Positions 11,291 to 22,445 of a stretch of 64,000 nucleotides of DNA are shown piece by piece. How positions within the stretch are numbered: the first letter of the stretch is position 1; each line of letters starts with the position of its first letter. The position numbers were made by a program, and so were the translations under genes. Origin of the DNA: Stomoxys calcitrans (lineage: Eukaryota; Arthropoda; Insecta; Diptera; Muscidae); NCBI RefSeq assembly GCF_963082655.1, contig NC_081555.1, positions 31,295,266-31,359,265 of the forward strand, read 5' to 3'. The notes beneath the pieces were generated by a model, which saw nothing but the letters and a program-made list of their open reading frames with translations, had not been told where the DNA came from and ran no database searches.

Positions 11291-12908
11291 TAGGTTCTAT
11301 TACTTTAAAGGCATAAGTCAATGCTTTCATTATCCTTCATCAAAAGTTTTTTTTTACTTCTCTGCTTGAATAAAATGACATCAAATCAAATCAGGAAGTA
11401 AGGTTGCGGTGTATTGCTTGTTATATACCTATAATAAAATGCTGTAGCTTCTGCTGTGTGGTGGTTGGTCATTGTGGCGTGGGGTCCTCAGCTCCCTTTC
11501 AGCAGCAGGCAAACACATCAGAACCGCTGAAACTCATGAAATGGAAAAAAAAGAATCATTGAAACAGTGAATTTCAAGTTGCTCGTCAAAAGATCACGTC
11601 CAATGAACAAACAAAAAACAAAATGATAACATTTATTTCTACCTGCGCTGCTGCTGCTGATGGCGACTAACGAAATCACAAAAACCAAGACAATAACAAT
11701 TTCGAATCATCAATAATCAACGGACATCGACAAAATTGAAATAATTTTAGCCATGGCTATTGCTTGGATGGTATAACTGGTTTCTTAGCATCCGTCCCAA
11801 GTTTACCAAAAACAAAACACATTCGAAACATACACACACATGCATATATATCTTACTGTGAGCGTCCCTCTGTATGTCCGTCCATCCGCCTAACTCACCG
11901 TCTGTCTGTCTGTCTGCCCGTCTTTCGGTCTCGTCCATGTTCTGCGTTTGGCTATACCTTGAAGAGTTGCGCGACGCGATGTACATTCATATTTTCATAT
12001 GCTCTTGAAAATAACTTGGCTCACTAATTTGTTCAGAACACCACCAAAAAGAAACCATGGAGCGCTCAGAGTCAACAAATACTTGTCGTATTTATGTATA
12101 CAACACATGTTAATAAATTATAATAAATTCAATTTTGCAGGTTTTTTTTTGTTTTTATTGGTTAGCCATCGCATGTCCATATGAGAAAGAACGCGTCTGA
12201 ATGTGTGTTCAGTGTATGAAACAAAAACAACAAGAATACATAAAACTCAATTTTGGAAGTCTGTTCAAGCTCATATGTTATATTAAATATACCATAAAAT
12301 TAAAGATTTGCGGTATTCTCGAATATATTTGGTATTGACAGACAGACAGACAAGCGAATGCAGACCATCATCAAGTCGATGAGACCTTGTCTTAATATGA
12401 TTTTCATCATCTATGGATGGATTTCAAATATATTTATAAATCTCTTAGCATGTTTGCAGACGAATAGGTCTATATCTATCGTCATAAAATGACTTGCTAA
12501 ATTCATTTAGCCCCATACCTGTTTTTTTTTTGTTTCTTTAAACATAGACATCTTGTGGGAGTTCGCTACATTCCCTTCATTACACTTGTCTCGATTGGAA
12601 ATCAGTGTTGGTGAGTGCTAGAGCGTCGTGTTAGTAGTGCATAATAACCCTATGTGTTCTCTCCTTGAATTTCGCATTGTCAAGAAGCCGGTCTTGTTAA
12701 ATTTTTTCTCAGGGTCATGCATTCGTTGCTAAATGACTTCCAGTTTCAGCCTAGTCCTCCATCACCTTCCAAAATACTGAGTAGTAGTCATACTCCAGCT
12801 ATCTAATCTTTTTTCTTATAGGCTCTGTGTAACATTTCATTCAATACTTCTATTGACACTACAAATTACAAATGAAACATATTGGATTACGTACCTATTA
12901 CTGCTTCC
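11291..12908. other. No gene seen; short tetranucleotide runs
   Basis: Noncoding. Small GTCT/CAGA runs occur at about 11900-11925 and 12335-12352. Frames of 61-87 codons here overlap each other on opposite strands and have no recognisable homology. Confidence 0.5.
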
Positions 12909-13097
12909 CACATGCCTGCAACCCTTAATAAGTCATACTGATGTTCAAGATCAAACTGATCAGTAAGCTATTATAATGGTTAGAAACCTTAAGAAGTCTT
13001 TACTTTTCCAAACGCTATCCCTAAATTGATGCAAATCCATTATGTCCGATCCCATTTGATGGGACCTGTATTTTTGCCAAAGCCGGACACAGATGTA

Positions 13098-13332
13098 TTG
13101 GGTTGCCCAAAAAGTAATTGCGGATTTTTCATATAGTCGGCGTTGACAAATTTTGTCACAGCTTGTGACTCTGTAATTGCATTCTTTCTTCTGTCAGTTA
13201 TCAGCTGTTACTTTTAGCTTGCTTTAGAAAAAAAGTGTAAAAATTATATTTGATTTAAGTTCATTCTAAGTTTTATTAAAAATGCATTTACTTTCTTTTA
13301 AAAAATCCGCAATTACATTTTGGGCAACCCAA
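13098..13332 (+). mobile_element. mariner MITE, 235 bp (copy 1)
   Basis: Near-perfect terminal inverted repeats of about 30 bp start TTGGGTTGCCCAAAA and share the core AAGTAATTGCGGA. The element is flanked by TA on both sides (13096-13097 and 13333-13334), the mariner target duplication. There is no ORF. The shared AAAAGTAATTGCGG core resembles, from memory, the ends of the cecropia/Hsmar1-type mariners, so a relationship to that subfamily is plausible. The same element occurs at 14650-14884 (through the tandem duplication) and, reversed, at 44097-44332. Confidence 0.9.
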
Positions 13333-13482
13333 TAGTAAGTATTCAAACATCTCTTGGTGCTCTCCACGTGCCCTACACATGGCGCCGTTAGTACCAACTA
13401 ATTTGCGTAGGCGTGCCGGTAACCCGTTTTGTTTGCCGGTAAACCTATTATATTCCCTTAGTATCGCTCTTCTCCATTCCAT

Positions 13483-13772
13483 TTCTCTCACTCACCCTTT
13501 CCTCTCTTTCTCTCACCTGCCCTATCTTTCTCATTCCCTGTCTCTCTCTCCTGCTATATTTTAACTCCTCTTCCTACTTCCCCCTCTCTCTCTCCCCTCT
13601 TTTTGTTCCTCCTGCCCTCGCTCTCATCCCTTCTCTCTTTTTGTCTGTCTCTCTCCTCCTTTATCGTCCCCTTCTGTCTTATTCCCACTCTATTTTCCCT
13701 CTCTCTCTTCTTTACTCTCGTTTCTTCCGTCTTTCCCCTTCCCCCTCTCGGCTTACTTTTCACTCTATTTCT
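13483..13772 (+). repeat. Polypyrimidine (CT) tract
   Basis: An almost uninterrupted C/T strand: runs of TCTCTC with CCCTTT and TTTCTT. On the minus strand it reads GAGAG throughout. The ORFs that cross it are rich in S, L, P and F (or R, E, G and K on the other strand) and are composition artefacts. Confidence 0.9.
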
Positions 13773-14455
13773 AGAGCTGTGAAACTATCGATAATCGAAA
13801 CATTCTTTATTGTCGATACTTCTAATAACAAATAACGGTACTTTTGTTAATATCCCCTTGGGAGGAAGATCGATCTGCTCTATCTTCCCCCTTTCACTCT
13901 TTCTCTCTCTATCTCACTCCTTCCCTCTGTCACCCTTTCTCTCCTACCCTCTCGCTCTTATTACCTCTCCCTTTTTTTCTGTCTCTCTCCTGCTCTATCT
14001 TTTTCCCTCTCTCTCACTTCTTCACTGTCGTTTCTTCCGTCTTTCCCATTTCCTCTCACGACTTCCTTTTTACTCTGTCTCTTTCTCCCTCTATCTCTCT
14101 CTAGAGCCGAGAAATTATCGCAACTTAATATTTTCGATATTTGCTAATAATAAATATCGATACTTCCGTTAATTTCTTATCAGGAGGAAGATTGGTCTTG
14201 CTCTATCATTCCTTTTTAAACTTCCTCTCTCTCTTTCTAGAGCTGGCAAATTATCGATAATCGCAACTTCCTATGTTTTCAATACTTATAATTAGGGCTT
14301 GCGGAGTTTAACCCTCGACTCCGATCCCGAGTCGGAGTCGGAATATTAAGCCGTAGTCGGAGAGTCGTGAAAGGCTTGCTGAACTTCGAACTAAAAAATC
14401 GACTCCGCAGCTCTGCTTTTAATAATAAATATCGATAGTATCGGTACTATCGATA
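13773..14455 (+). repeat. Three hAT-like MITE left ends separated by CT tracts
   Basis: Units begin with AGAGCTG/AGAGCCG at about 13773, 14103 and 14239. They run through a (T)ATCGATAATCG or ATTATCGCAAC block and 'taataaatatcgata', and two of the three continue into 'aggaggaagat' near 13860 and 14181. They match the left end of the elements at 16227-16721 and 32700-33100, but none has its right end. TATCGATA occurs at 13786, 14155, 14252, 14430 and 14448. The third unit is split by the 123-bp element at 14293-14415. Confidence 0.75.
14293..14415 (+). mobile_element. 123-bp hAT-like MITE (copy 1)
   Basis: The ends are TAGGGCTTGCGGAG and, inverted, CAGAGCTGCGGAG. The interior is rich in GACTCCG/CGGAGTC. 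The flanks cttataat (14285-14292) and cttttaat (14416-14423) match at 7 of 8 positions, consistent with an 8-bp target duplication. It sits inside the larger hAT-like MITE end and is therefore younger than it. The classification rests on the terminal pattern and the 8-bp duplication. Confidence 0.65.
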
Positions 14456-14649
14456 TATACCACATGCCTGCAACCCTTAATAAGTCATACTGATGTTCAA
14501 GATCAAACTGATCAGTAAGCTATTATAATGGTTAGAAACCTTAAGAAGTCTTTACTTTTCCAAACGCTATCCCTAAATTGATGCAAATCCATTATGTCCG
14601 ATCCCATTTGATGGGACCTGTATTTTTGCCAAAGCCGGACACAGATGTA

Positions 14650-14884
14650 TTGGGTTGCCCAAAAAGTAATTGCGGATTTTTCATATAGTCGGCGTTGACA
14701 AATTTTGTCACAGCTTGTGACTCTGTAATTGCATTCTTTCTTCTGTCAGTTATCAGCTGTTACTTTTAGCTTGCTTTAGAAAAAAAGTGTAAAAATTATA
14801 TTTGATTTAAGTTCATTCTAAGTTTTATTAAAAATGCATTTACTTTCTTTTAAAAAATCCGCAATTACATTTTGGGCAACCCAA
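14650..14884 (+). mobile_element. mariner MITE, 235 bp (copy 2)
   Basis: The copy of 13098-13332 carried by the tandem duplication, with the same TA flanks (14648-14649 and 14885-14886). I see no difference from copy 1 by eye. It is not an independent insertion. Confidence 0.9.
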
Positions 14885-15320
14885 TAGTAAGTATTCAAAC
14901 ATCTCTTGGTGCTCTCCACGTGCCCTACACATGGCGCCGTTAGTACCAACTAATTTGCGTAGGCGTGCCGGTAACCCGTTTTGTTTGCCGGTAAACCTAT
15001 TATATTCCCTTAGTATCGCTCTTCTCCATTCCATTTCTCTCACTCACCCTTTCCTCTCTTTCTCTCACCTGCCCTATCTTTCTCATTCCCTGTCTCTCTC
15101 TCCTGCTATATTTCAACTCCTCTTCCTACCTCCCCCTCTCTCTCTCCCCTCTTTTTGTTCCTCCTGCCCTCGCTCTCATCCCTTCTCTCTTTTTGTCTGT
15201 CTCTCTCCTCCTTTATCGTCCCCTTCTGTCTCATTCCCACTCTATTTTCCCTCTCTTCTTTACTCTCGTTTCTTCCGTCTTTCCCCTTCCCCCTCTCGGC
15301 TTACTTTTCACTCTATTTCT

Positions 15321-16049
15321 AGAGCTGTGAAACTATCGATAATCGAAACATTCTTTATTGTCGATACTTCTAATAACAAATAACGGTACTTTTGTTAATA
15401 TCCCCTTGGGAGGAAGATCGATCTGCTCTATCTTCCCCCTTTCACTCGTTCTCTCTCTATCTCACTCCTTCCCTCTGTCACCCTTTCTCTCCTACCCTCT
15501 CGCTCTTATTACCTCTCCCTTTTTTTCTGTCTCTCTCCTGCTCTATCTTTTTCCCTCTCTCTCACTTCTTCACTGTCGTTTCTTCCGTCTTTCCCATTTC
15601 CTCTCACGACTTCCTTTTTACTCTGTCTCTTTCTCCCTCTATCTCTCTCTAGAGCCGAGAAATTATCGCAACTTAATATTTTCGATATTTGCTAATAATA
15701 AATATCGATACTTCCGTTAATTTCTTATCAGGAGGAAGATTGGTCTTGCTCTATCATTCCTTTTTAAACTTCCTCTCTCTCTTTCTAGAGCTGGCAAATT
15801 ATCGATAATCGCAACTTCCTATGTTTTCAATACTTATAATTAGGGCTTGCGGAGTTTAACCCTCGACTCCGATCCCGAGTCGGAGTCGGAATATTAAGCC
15901 GTAGTCGGAGAGTCGTGAAAGGCTTGCTGAACTTCGAACTAAAAAATCGACTCCGCAGCTCTGCTTTTAATAATAAATATCGATAGTATCGGTACTTCGG
16001 TAATTTTCCATCAGGAGGAAGATCGATCCTGCTCTATCTTCCCCCCTCT
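15321..16049 (+). repeat. hAT-like MITE left ends with CT tracts (second set)
   Basis: This repeats the arrangement at 13773-14455, with TATCGATA at 15334, 15703, 15800 and 15978. It then extends past the duplication end with 'cggtaattttccatcaggaggaagatcgatc', so it retains the part of the unit that copy 1 lacks. Confidence 0.75.
15841..15963 (+). mobile_element. 123-bp hAT-like MITE (copy 2)
   Basis: The duplicate of 14293-14415, with the same GCGGAG ends and near-matching 8-bp flanks. It was carried by the tandem duplication. Confidence 0.65.
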
Positions 16050-16226
16050 CTTTTCTTCCCACTCTCTCTATTTTTTCTTCCTGCCCTGCCTCTCATTCCT
16101 TCTCTCTTATTCCTTGTCTCTCTCCTGCTCTATCTTCCCCTCTCTCTCATTCCCACCCTCGTTTCTTCCCTCCTTCCCCTTCCCTCTCTCCCCCTCCTTT
16201 TTTCTTTTCCTCACTCTCTTTATCTA
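16050..16226 (+). repeat. Polypyrimidine tract
   Basis: C/T-rich strand (CTCTCT, TTCCCT). It continues the array and separates MITE ends. Confidence 0.85.
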
Positions 16227-16721
16227 GGGCTGGCAAATTATCGTAAATCGCAACTTTCGATAGTTCTAATAATGAATATGTAGACATTCGTTAATTTCCC
16301 TCTTTCCCCTTCCTTTTTACTCTTCCTTTCTCTCTATCTCTTTCTTTCTTTGGCAAATTATCGATAATCGCAACTTTCGATAATTTTAATAATAAATATC
16401 GTTACTTTCGTTGATTTCCAATCAGGAACAAAGATCAATTTATATAGAAGCAACAATATCAATGCACAAACCGAATGAATCAATAAATCAGTTGGAAGTC
16501 ATGAGAGAAATCAGGGTACAAAATTTAAGCCCAATCGGATGGAAATTGCACCCTCTAAAGGCGCAATGTATCTTATAGTATGCCTTCAGTGCTTGGTTTA
16601 CTTATTTTTTTTCAATATTGCAAAAAATTTAACATTGCCGATAGTATTGATAGAAAAATATCAATCGATATTCAGACATAAGATAAAATATCAAACGTTC
16701 TATTGATATTTTGCCCGCCCT
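16227..16721 (+). mobile_element. hAT-like MITE with TATCGATA ends (one partial, one nearly complete)
   Basis: A left end at 16227 (AGGGCTGGCAAATTATCG) is followed at 16351 by a second left end with TATCGATA at 16359. From there the element continues unbroken through 'aatcaggaacaaagatca', 'caatcggatggaaattgc' and 'accctctaaaggcgcaat' to the inverted right end 'attgatattttgcccgccct' (16702-16721). It aligns in order with 32700-33100 and 43931-44609. No ORF. Assignment to hAT is inferred from the AGRGCTGGCAAA ends. Confidence 0.7.
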
Positions 16722-16978
16722 ATCTTTCTCTCTCTTTCTTCCTCCTACTCGTTACCCCTTTTTCATTTTCCCATTCCCACTCTTTACCTTCTCCCACTTT
16801 CTCAATTTCCCACAACCATCCTTTCTTTCCTCTCCCACCCTTTAGCCTCTCTCTCTCTCTCTTTACCTCACTCTCACAATATTTCCCAAACTCTGTCTCC
16901 TCATCCTCATTTCCCTTTCCCGCTTTTTACCCCTTTTCCGCTCTTTATCCCTCTCTCCCTCTTATTTGCCTACTATAA
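16722..16978 (+). repeat. Polypyrimidine tract
   Basis: C/T-rich strand closing the array. A 91-codon frame rich in S, F, L and P covers it and is an artefact of composition. Confidence 0.9.
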
Positions 16979-18636
16979 AATGATAGTCGGGGCAGTTAGC
17001 TCCCAGTTTAATCGTGACATTCAGTACGTCGTATTTTTACTCCGTGATCTTCAGTATTTTCTGATATTATTTGGAATTTTATTCTCTTGGCAACACTTTA
17101 ATGCTTTAACATTTTTGTTAAATATTTCATACTGTAATGTTAACCAGTGCAAATTTTATGGAAATTACATCTATCCAGTACGACAAAGTTCTGGATAAGC
17201 AATCAATGCAGGCTTATTTATTGTAATTCATCTGTCTCCAGGATTGCCATGTTATGCAATTCACAAACAAATGTGGCCAACTGAAATAAAACATCTATTG
17301 TGAATGATTTGTTTATCTTTCAAAACGAGCCTAACAATAGAAGATTTTTTAAATGATATAGGAAAGCCAGAGATTACTATAAGGCACCTATCACCCTTGT
17401 GGGGCCTAACAATTTTCTAGATGGAGGCTTTAAAGTGAATGACAGAAAAAAGAAAGGAAAGAAATTATAAGTACACGTCTTAATAAATGTTTGGGAAGAT
17501 TAAATGCGTATAACTTTCTGTCCTTCTCGGCTTGGAAGCTAAAAAGAAGCAGGGATACTGTTACTCGTACTTAAGATTTTGTCATGTCTAGCACCCTATT
17601 CTATATTGATGTATTCTTATTAGATCTTCAAAACGATGGATATTCGATTTATCCTCAAATATTCGACTCTTTCCAGAATAAAGGAAAAAAAAATTATGAT
17701 CAGTTTCAACACAGTGCTGCTTCTCTCCAATTGACGTTTGTCTCTAAAAAAATCTTAAGATTCATCAGATACGGTGCAAACAATCTTAAAGTCGCATTTT
17801 AATGTTTGTTTTTCTCTGCTATTCTCAAGCCCTGCGACAATGTCGTTGTTAAGCTGATCACTTTAATGATTACAATCGGGTTAACAACTCATCAATTGGA
17901 AGCAACTCCGAAAACCCAGGTTTTTTTATTGTCGTATCTTAAGTTGTTTGTTTTTTATTTCCTAAAGGTATATTGCGTGTATTTCGTTATTTACAAACCT
18001 TTGGAGTTCAATAAACATGAAATGAATACGATGACCAGTTGAGAAGAAGAAGAGAAAGAGCATCGTTGTGTAAAAATGGTAAAATATAGATTTTTTAAAG
18101 CCAAACGAATAAAAAAAAAACTCCAAAACAAAACGTCAGAAATCATTTACATAATGTCCATTGATTGAGGTCTAGGTCGATTTGAACACACAATCGTTTG
18201 TTCCCCTTCGTTCGTTCGCATCTATCCGTATTGTTGTTATTGTGTAAAAATTCGTTAAACTTTATTACCACTACTATCATCACCACCACATTTAAACCAC
18301 AAAAGCTATTCAGTCACAATCGTTGGTCTTCTACTGCTGTCGCTGCTGCTCTACTCCAACAATTTTGTTTGTATAGATAGATGGCTGTGTGTGTCTTCAG
18401 TTTGTGTTGTCAATGTGCTTTTTTCATCACACCTTCCATATATCCATCCCCATGCTCGCACAAAACCTTTAAAATTATTTTTGGTAACAAAACAAAAATG
18501 GGGAAAAAGACAAAAACTAATGACATTATTTGGAGCACGATCGGCGTTTGAACAAGCTTTGCCCTGACAAATTCAAATTCACAAAACAAGCACACAACAT
18601 ACACAGCTGAGCTGCACAGATCACAAATAAAGAAAA
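16979..18636. other. No gene seen (contains one 68-bp family-S repeat)
   Basis: Noncoding apart from the small repeat at 17239-17306. The ORFs of 60-78 codons at 16980-18380 lack splice context or recognisable homology. Confidence 0.45.
17239..17306 (+). repeat. Family S repeat, 68 bp (copy 1)
   Basis: It starts CAGGATTGCCATG, has 'tgtggccaactgaaataaa' in the middle and ends TCTATTGTGAATG. Copies lie at 26926-26995 (-), 58151-58216 (+) and 59156-59223 (-), all 66-70 bp. No terminal inverted repeats are evident. Confidence 0.65.
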
Positions 18637-18952
18637 CAGAGTTGCCGTTTTAATTTTTTCTTTGCAAAAAGTTGATAGGTATATCTATTTATAAAAAAAT
18701 CAGTAGATGTTAGATCCAATTCAGTACTAGTCGAAAATTTTTGTGTAAATTATTTGCATAGGTTTTTACTAATTAGCAAGGATTTTTTTCTAGGAAATTT
18801 ATTTCAAACTTCTAATAAAACAAAAAAATTTTAAAAATTCGATTTGTTTTAATATACATAACTATATTTTCTAAACATTTTTTTATTTTTTTTTTAATTT
18901 ATTAAAATTTTATTAATATTTTTTCTTTTTTTGTCATTCTGTTTCTAGTACT

Positions 18953-19595
18953 TCGAAATATGCGCCTAAGACCCCATAAAGTGCATATATTCTTGATTGT
19001 CATGATTTTTTAAGTCAATCTAGACATGTCCGTCCGTCTGTCTCCAGAAAGCACCTTAACTATTCAACAAGTAAAGCTAGGTGCTGAAATGAATCGGTGA
19101 ATGTTTTTATATAGCTGCCATATAAACCGATCTTGGGTTTTGACTTCTTGAGCCTCTAGAGGACGCAATTCTTATCCGATTTGGCAGAAATTTTGCACGT
19201 GGTGTTTTGGTATCACTTCAACAAAAACAACTTTGCTAAGTATGGTTGAAATCAGTTCATAACCTGATATAGCTTCTTTATAAACCGATTTCCTGATTAG
19301 AATTCTTGAGCTACTAAAGGGCGCAATCTTTATCCGATTCGGCTGAAATTTCGCACATATCGTTGGTCTAAATCGGTGGAAACCTGATATAACTGCCATA
19401 TAAATCGATCTCCCAAGTTGGCACTCTGAGCCACTGGAGGGCGCAACTAGTACGGATCATAGTAGTCAATAACTTGATGTAGCCCATATATATATATTGA
19501 TAAAGTTATCAAAGAACTTGACAAATGCGATCCATGGTGGAGAGTATATAAGATTCGACGCGGCCGAATTGTTCGCTGTCACGCTTTACTTGTTT
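18953..19595 (+). repeat. Modular tandem repeat, type A (copy 1)
   Basis: It begins 'cttcgaaatatgcgcctaag' and has 'atgtccgtccgtctgtct', an invariant leader. Modules of about 140 bp follow ('ttcttgagcctctagagg', 'gcgcaattcttatccgattt', 'gctgaaatttcgcac', 'taaaccgat'). It closes with the terminal phrase 'tccatggtggagagtatata' and 'agattcgacgcggccgaa'. The ordered leader and terminus indicate a defined element rather than a plain satellite. Confidence 0.75.
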
Positions 19596-20460
19596 ATTCT
19601 TTTTTAATTTTCTTATATTCATATATCCTTAGTTTAATTTTATTTTATTTTTGTTATCTTTTTAATTTATATTTTATTCATAATTTTTGTTCCAATCGGA
19701 GTGATAAGTAAATACACCATAAAAAAGACCTCGAGCTCGATTGTAATAAAAAAAAAACGGAACAAAAATTTAATTTTGTTCGTATATTTTTATTATTATT
19801 ATAATTTTTTTATATTAATTTGTTTATTTTTTTATATTGCTAATTAATTAATAAAATTAATTAATTTATTTGTTGTTTTGTTTTTATTTAATTTGTTTTT
19901 TTTTATGTAATTTTGCAAATTCTTATCATTTATTTCCTTTCTTATTTATTTTAATGCCTTTTTATTTATTTTTTTAAATACATTTAAAATTTTTTTTTAA
20001 TATTTTTTTTAATATTTTTTACATATTTTTATAAATTTTTTTTTCTACTTCTTAATTATTTTTATCTTTATTGTCTATATATATATTTTAAATTTTATAA
20101 ACATTTATTTTTATATTATATTTATATTTTTCTTTTCATTTAATTGTTTTTTATTATATTTAGTTTAATTTTATATTTTTTAATAATTTTTAAATTTAAT
20201 CTTTTTATAATTTTTATTATTTTTTTTTTATTTTTATGTTTGTTATTTTTTATTTTAAAATTGTTATTTTTTGCTCTAATTTTTATTTTTTGCATATTCA
20301 AATTTTCTTTCTTATTTTCTTCTTATATTTTTTTATTTCCTTTTTTTATTTTTTTCATCTGTTTTTATATATCAATTTTTTTTATTGTTTTTTATTCATA
20401 TTTGTTTTGCAACTTTTTTGTCAAAGAACTCTTCACATCCATCTATCATCATTTTGGTTG
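19596..20460. repeat. T-rich low-complexity tract (~860 bp)
   Basis: T-dominated strand with scattered A (TTTTTTATTTT, TTTAATTTT). Frames of 97-105 codons rich in F, I and L (20144-20529) are composition artefacts. The type-A repeat terminus directly precedes it. Confidence 0.85.
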
Positions 20461-22076
20461 AAAAAAAAAATAGTGATGGCAACACTGAATATGAGCAATA
20501 AAAAGAGAAGCATTGAGCATACATTATAAATAAAGCTACCAAAAACCTACAACAAGGCGATCATCATAGCTCCATGAACAGGGGGGTTTGTTGATAATGA
20601 TGGTGGGGAGGAGGGACACTGGTCATATTGTTATTGTTGTAGCAGTAAAAGGGCAATGCTTCTTTGAAACACGAGTTTTCTTTTATTTTGTCGGTGCTAC
20701 CGCAAACACCCCTCGGCGAAGCGGCAACAGTCGCAGCCGCCTGCCGCCAGCCAAATTGTGTGGCGAAAGAAACAAAAGCGGGAACACAAAATCAAAATAA
20801 ACTGGAAATTTTAATTTTCTTGGCTGTTGTAAGCGTTTAATTTGGTAGCAGTCAAACAACCAAAGCCACTCTTTTTAATATGCTTTTGACCATTCGATTG
20901 ACCATGACCTAAACTGAAAAAGACACCACTCACTCAGTCATTCACTGACTGCTGAGTTGAGGCGAATCGAGCAAGTTAGTCAGGCTGTCGTCTTAGCTCT
21001 TTGGCTAATGTATGCACATGCACGTGTGTTTTAGATGGTTATTTGTATGCATTATAAGGTTAAGAGAGCGAGAGGAGGGGATGCGGACAAGGTAGGGTCC
21101 CATAGGAAAATAATAGCCAAATTGTTATGGTAGGCACTTGTGTGTGCAAATAAGTCTATTGAACCGCATTTGGAATTGGTGAAGCATTGATGTCTAATTT
21201 AAGCACCCAATTGTTAAGTGTTTATGGCATTTGCGGCAGAACGACACCAAGATTTGGGCCACCACAACAAACAAAATCATATGACCGCAATTGAAATTCC
21301 CTAATTAACCACTTCTCACGACCACAATGCTGTCATATACAATATGTACTTGTGTGTATATTTGTATGCCGCCAATAAAATCTCGCAGGGCTACTTTTAT
21401 TTCTTGCGAAACGTTACCATATTATTTTTGTATCTTTTTTCTTCCCCAAAATCGTTATGAGCAGCAGCTTTCAAGGTCGTCGTCATCATCGTGGTAAATA
21501 CCTATGACATTGAGTTTTTGTTTTATGTTTTGTTATAAATGGTCGCCGTCACAACCATTAATCTGGCTTATCCTCCATTAAAACATGTCCGCCCGTATTT
21601 TTGTACATCCAATAAACTTCCGGAAAAGAACTGAGGGAAATGCTCACATTACAAAGAGAAGGGCAATTTCCAAAAACGATAGTCAGTTTCCAGCATGAAT
21701 TTTTTAAAACTTTAATTTGAAAGGCCAAACGGAGGTTATTTCTAGGTGCCGGATTCCATAATTTCAAGTACCACTACCTTAGTATTTTATGTAGGACCTC
21801 CGCTTTCTATGTTTTTTTACTAGTATTTAGGAAATTATGTTAAACTGAATGCTACTTAGGATAACAAAGTTCTGGGCGGCTAATGTAGAGCATGTACCAG
21901 CACTGCCAGGGTACGTTTTTTCTACAAATAAGCATATCAACTGAACAATTCATTAGCAGCTAATTCTGAATGGCATGCTGTTGTGAATGAAATCTTTAAT
22001 GTAGTGTAGTACATCTGCTACCAGGATTGCCATTGTACGTCTTTTTTTTACAAATATAGGTTAACCAACAAATCCA
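20461..22076. other. No gene seen; unique sequence with TGGCAACACTG at 20477
   Basis: More balanced base composition than its surroundings at about 20690-20780 and 20930-21010, with no exon I can defend. TGGCAACACTG lies at 20477-20487. Two weak partial matches to the family S repeat start occur near 21900 and 22022 ('ccaggattgccattgtacg'). Confidence 0.45.
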
Positions 22077-22213
22077 ATTTGCCCTTGAACATTTCATAAA
22101 GAACAGGGCAAAATTCTTACATATCAATGAGTGCTGTCTGATTCAAGGTTTCGCAGTGGGACACCTCATTGGGTAGAAGTTTTTACATGGCATAGTACTC
22201 CACAAATGTCACC
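22077..22213 (-). mobile_element. tRNA-derived SINE, fragment
   Basis: Body phrases in reverse orientation: 'gaacagggcaaaattcttac', 'atatcaatgagtgc', 'gcagtgggacacctc', 'ttacatggcatagtac'. The head is missing and there are several indels. Confidence 0.7.
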
Positions 22214-22445
22214 CGGGCCTCTTCCAGAGACTATCATGCTTCGGTATTCTGCGATCGTTGAGATAAATACCACAGGCTAGGTTGTCGAGGTGAAAAATTT
22301 ACTCAACGGATGCTTAATCTATAAAAAATTCTAAGAACATTTTCCCAAGAAACCATGAATCTAAGGTTATAATTAAGTTTCCAATTGCTTTAGTCCATTC
22401 GAGTTTGCCGTTAAAACCCGAAAGCTTGATTTTTATTATGGACCC

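Larger units (their letters stand above)
12909..14447 (+). repeat. 1.54-kb tandem duplication, unit 1
   Basis: This unit is repeated at 14461-15995 at an offset of 1552 bp, falling to 1548 bp after a 4-bp indel in a CTCTCT run near 13705. By eye only a handful of substitutions separate the copies, so the duplication is recent. Each unit holds, in order: unique flank, a 235-bp mariner MITE, a polypyrimidine tract, hAT-like ends carrying TATCGATA, a second pyrimidine tract and a 123-bp hAT-like MITE. The 13 bases between the units (14448-14460) begin with a further TATCGATA. Confidence 0.95.
14461..15995 (+). repeat. 1.54-kb tandem duplication, unit 2
   Basis: This is a nearly identical copy of 12909-14447. 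It reads straight on from the TATCGATATATAC spacer and then diverges after 'tatcggtac', where the sequence continues into more MITE/CT-tract material. Visible differences include one missing CTCT, t/c changes near 15113 and 15228, and a g/t change near 15448. Confidence 0.95.

Noticed and set aside
13379..15720. Frames of 61-150 codons rich in S, L, P, F (or R, E, K, G on the other strand), present twice
   Set aside because: They translate CT tracts, and their duplication follows the DNA duplication. No domain or splice context.
20144..20529. Two overlapping hydrophobic frames of 97-105 codons
   Set aside because: Same composition artefact in the second T-rich tract, in two frames at once.
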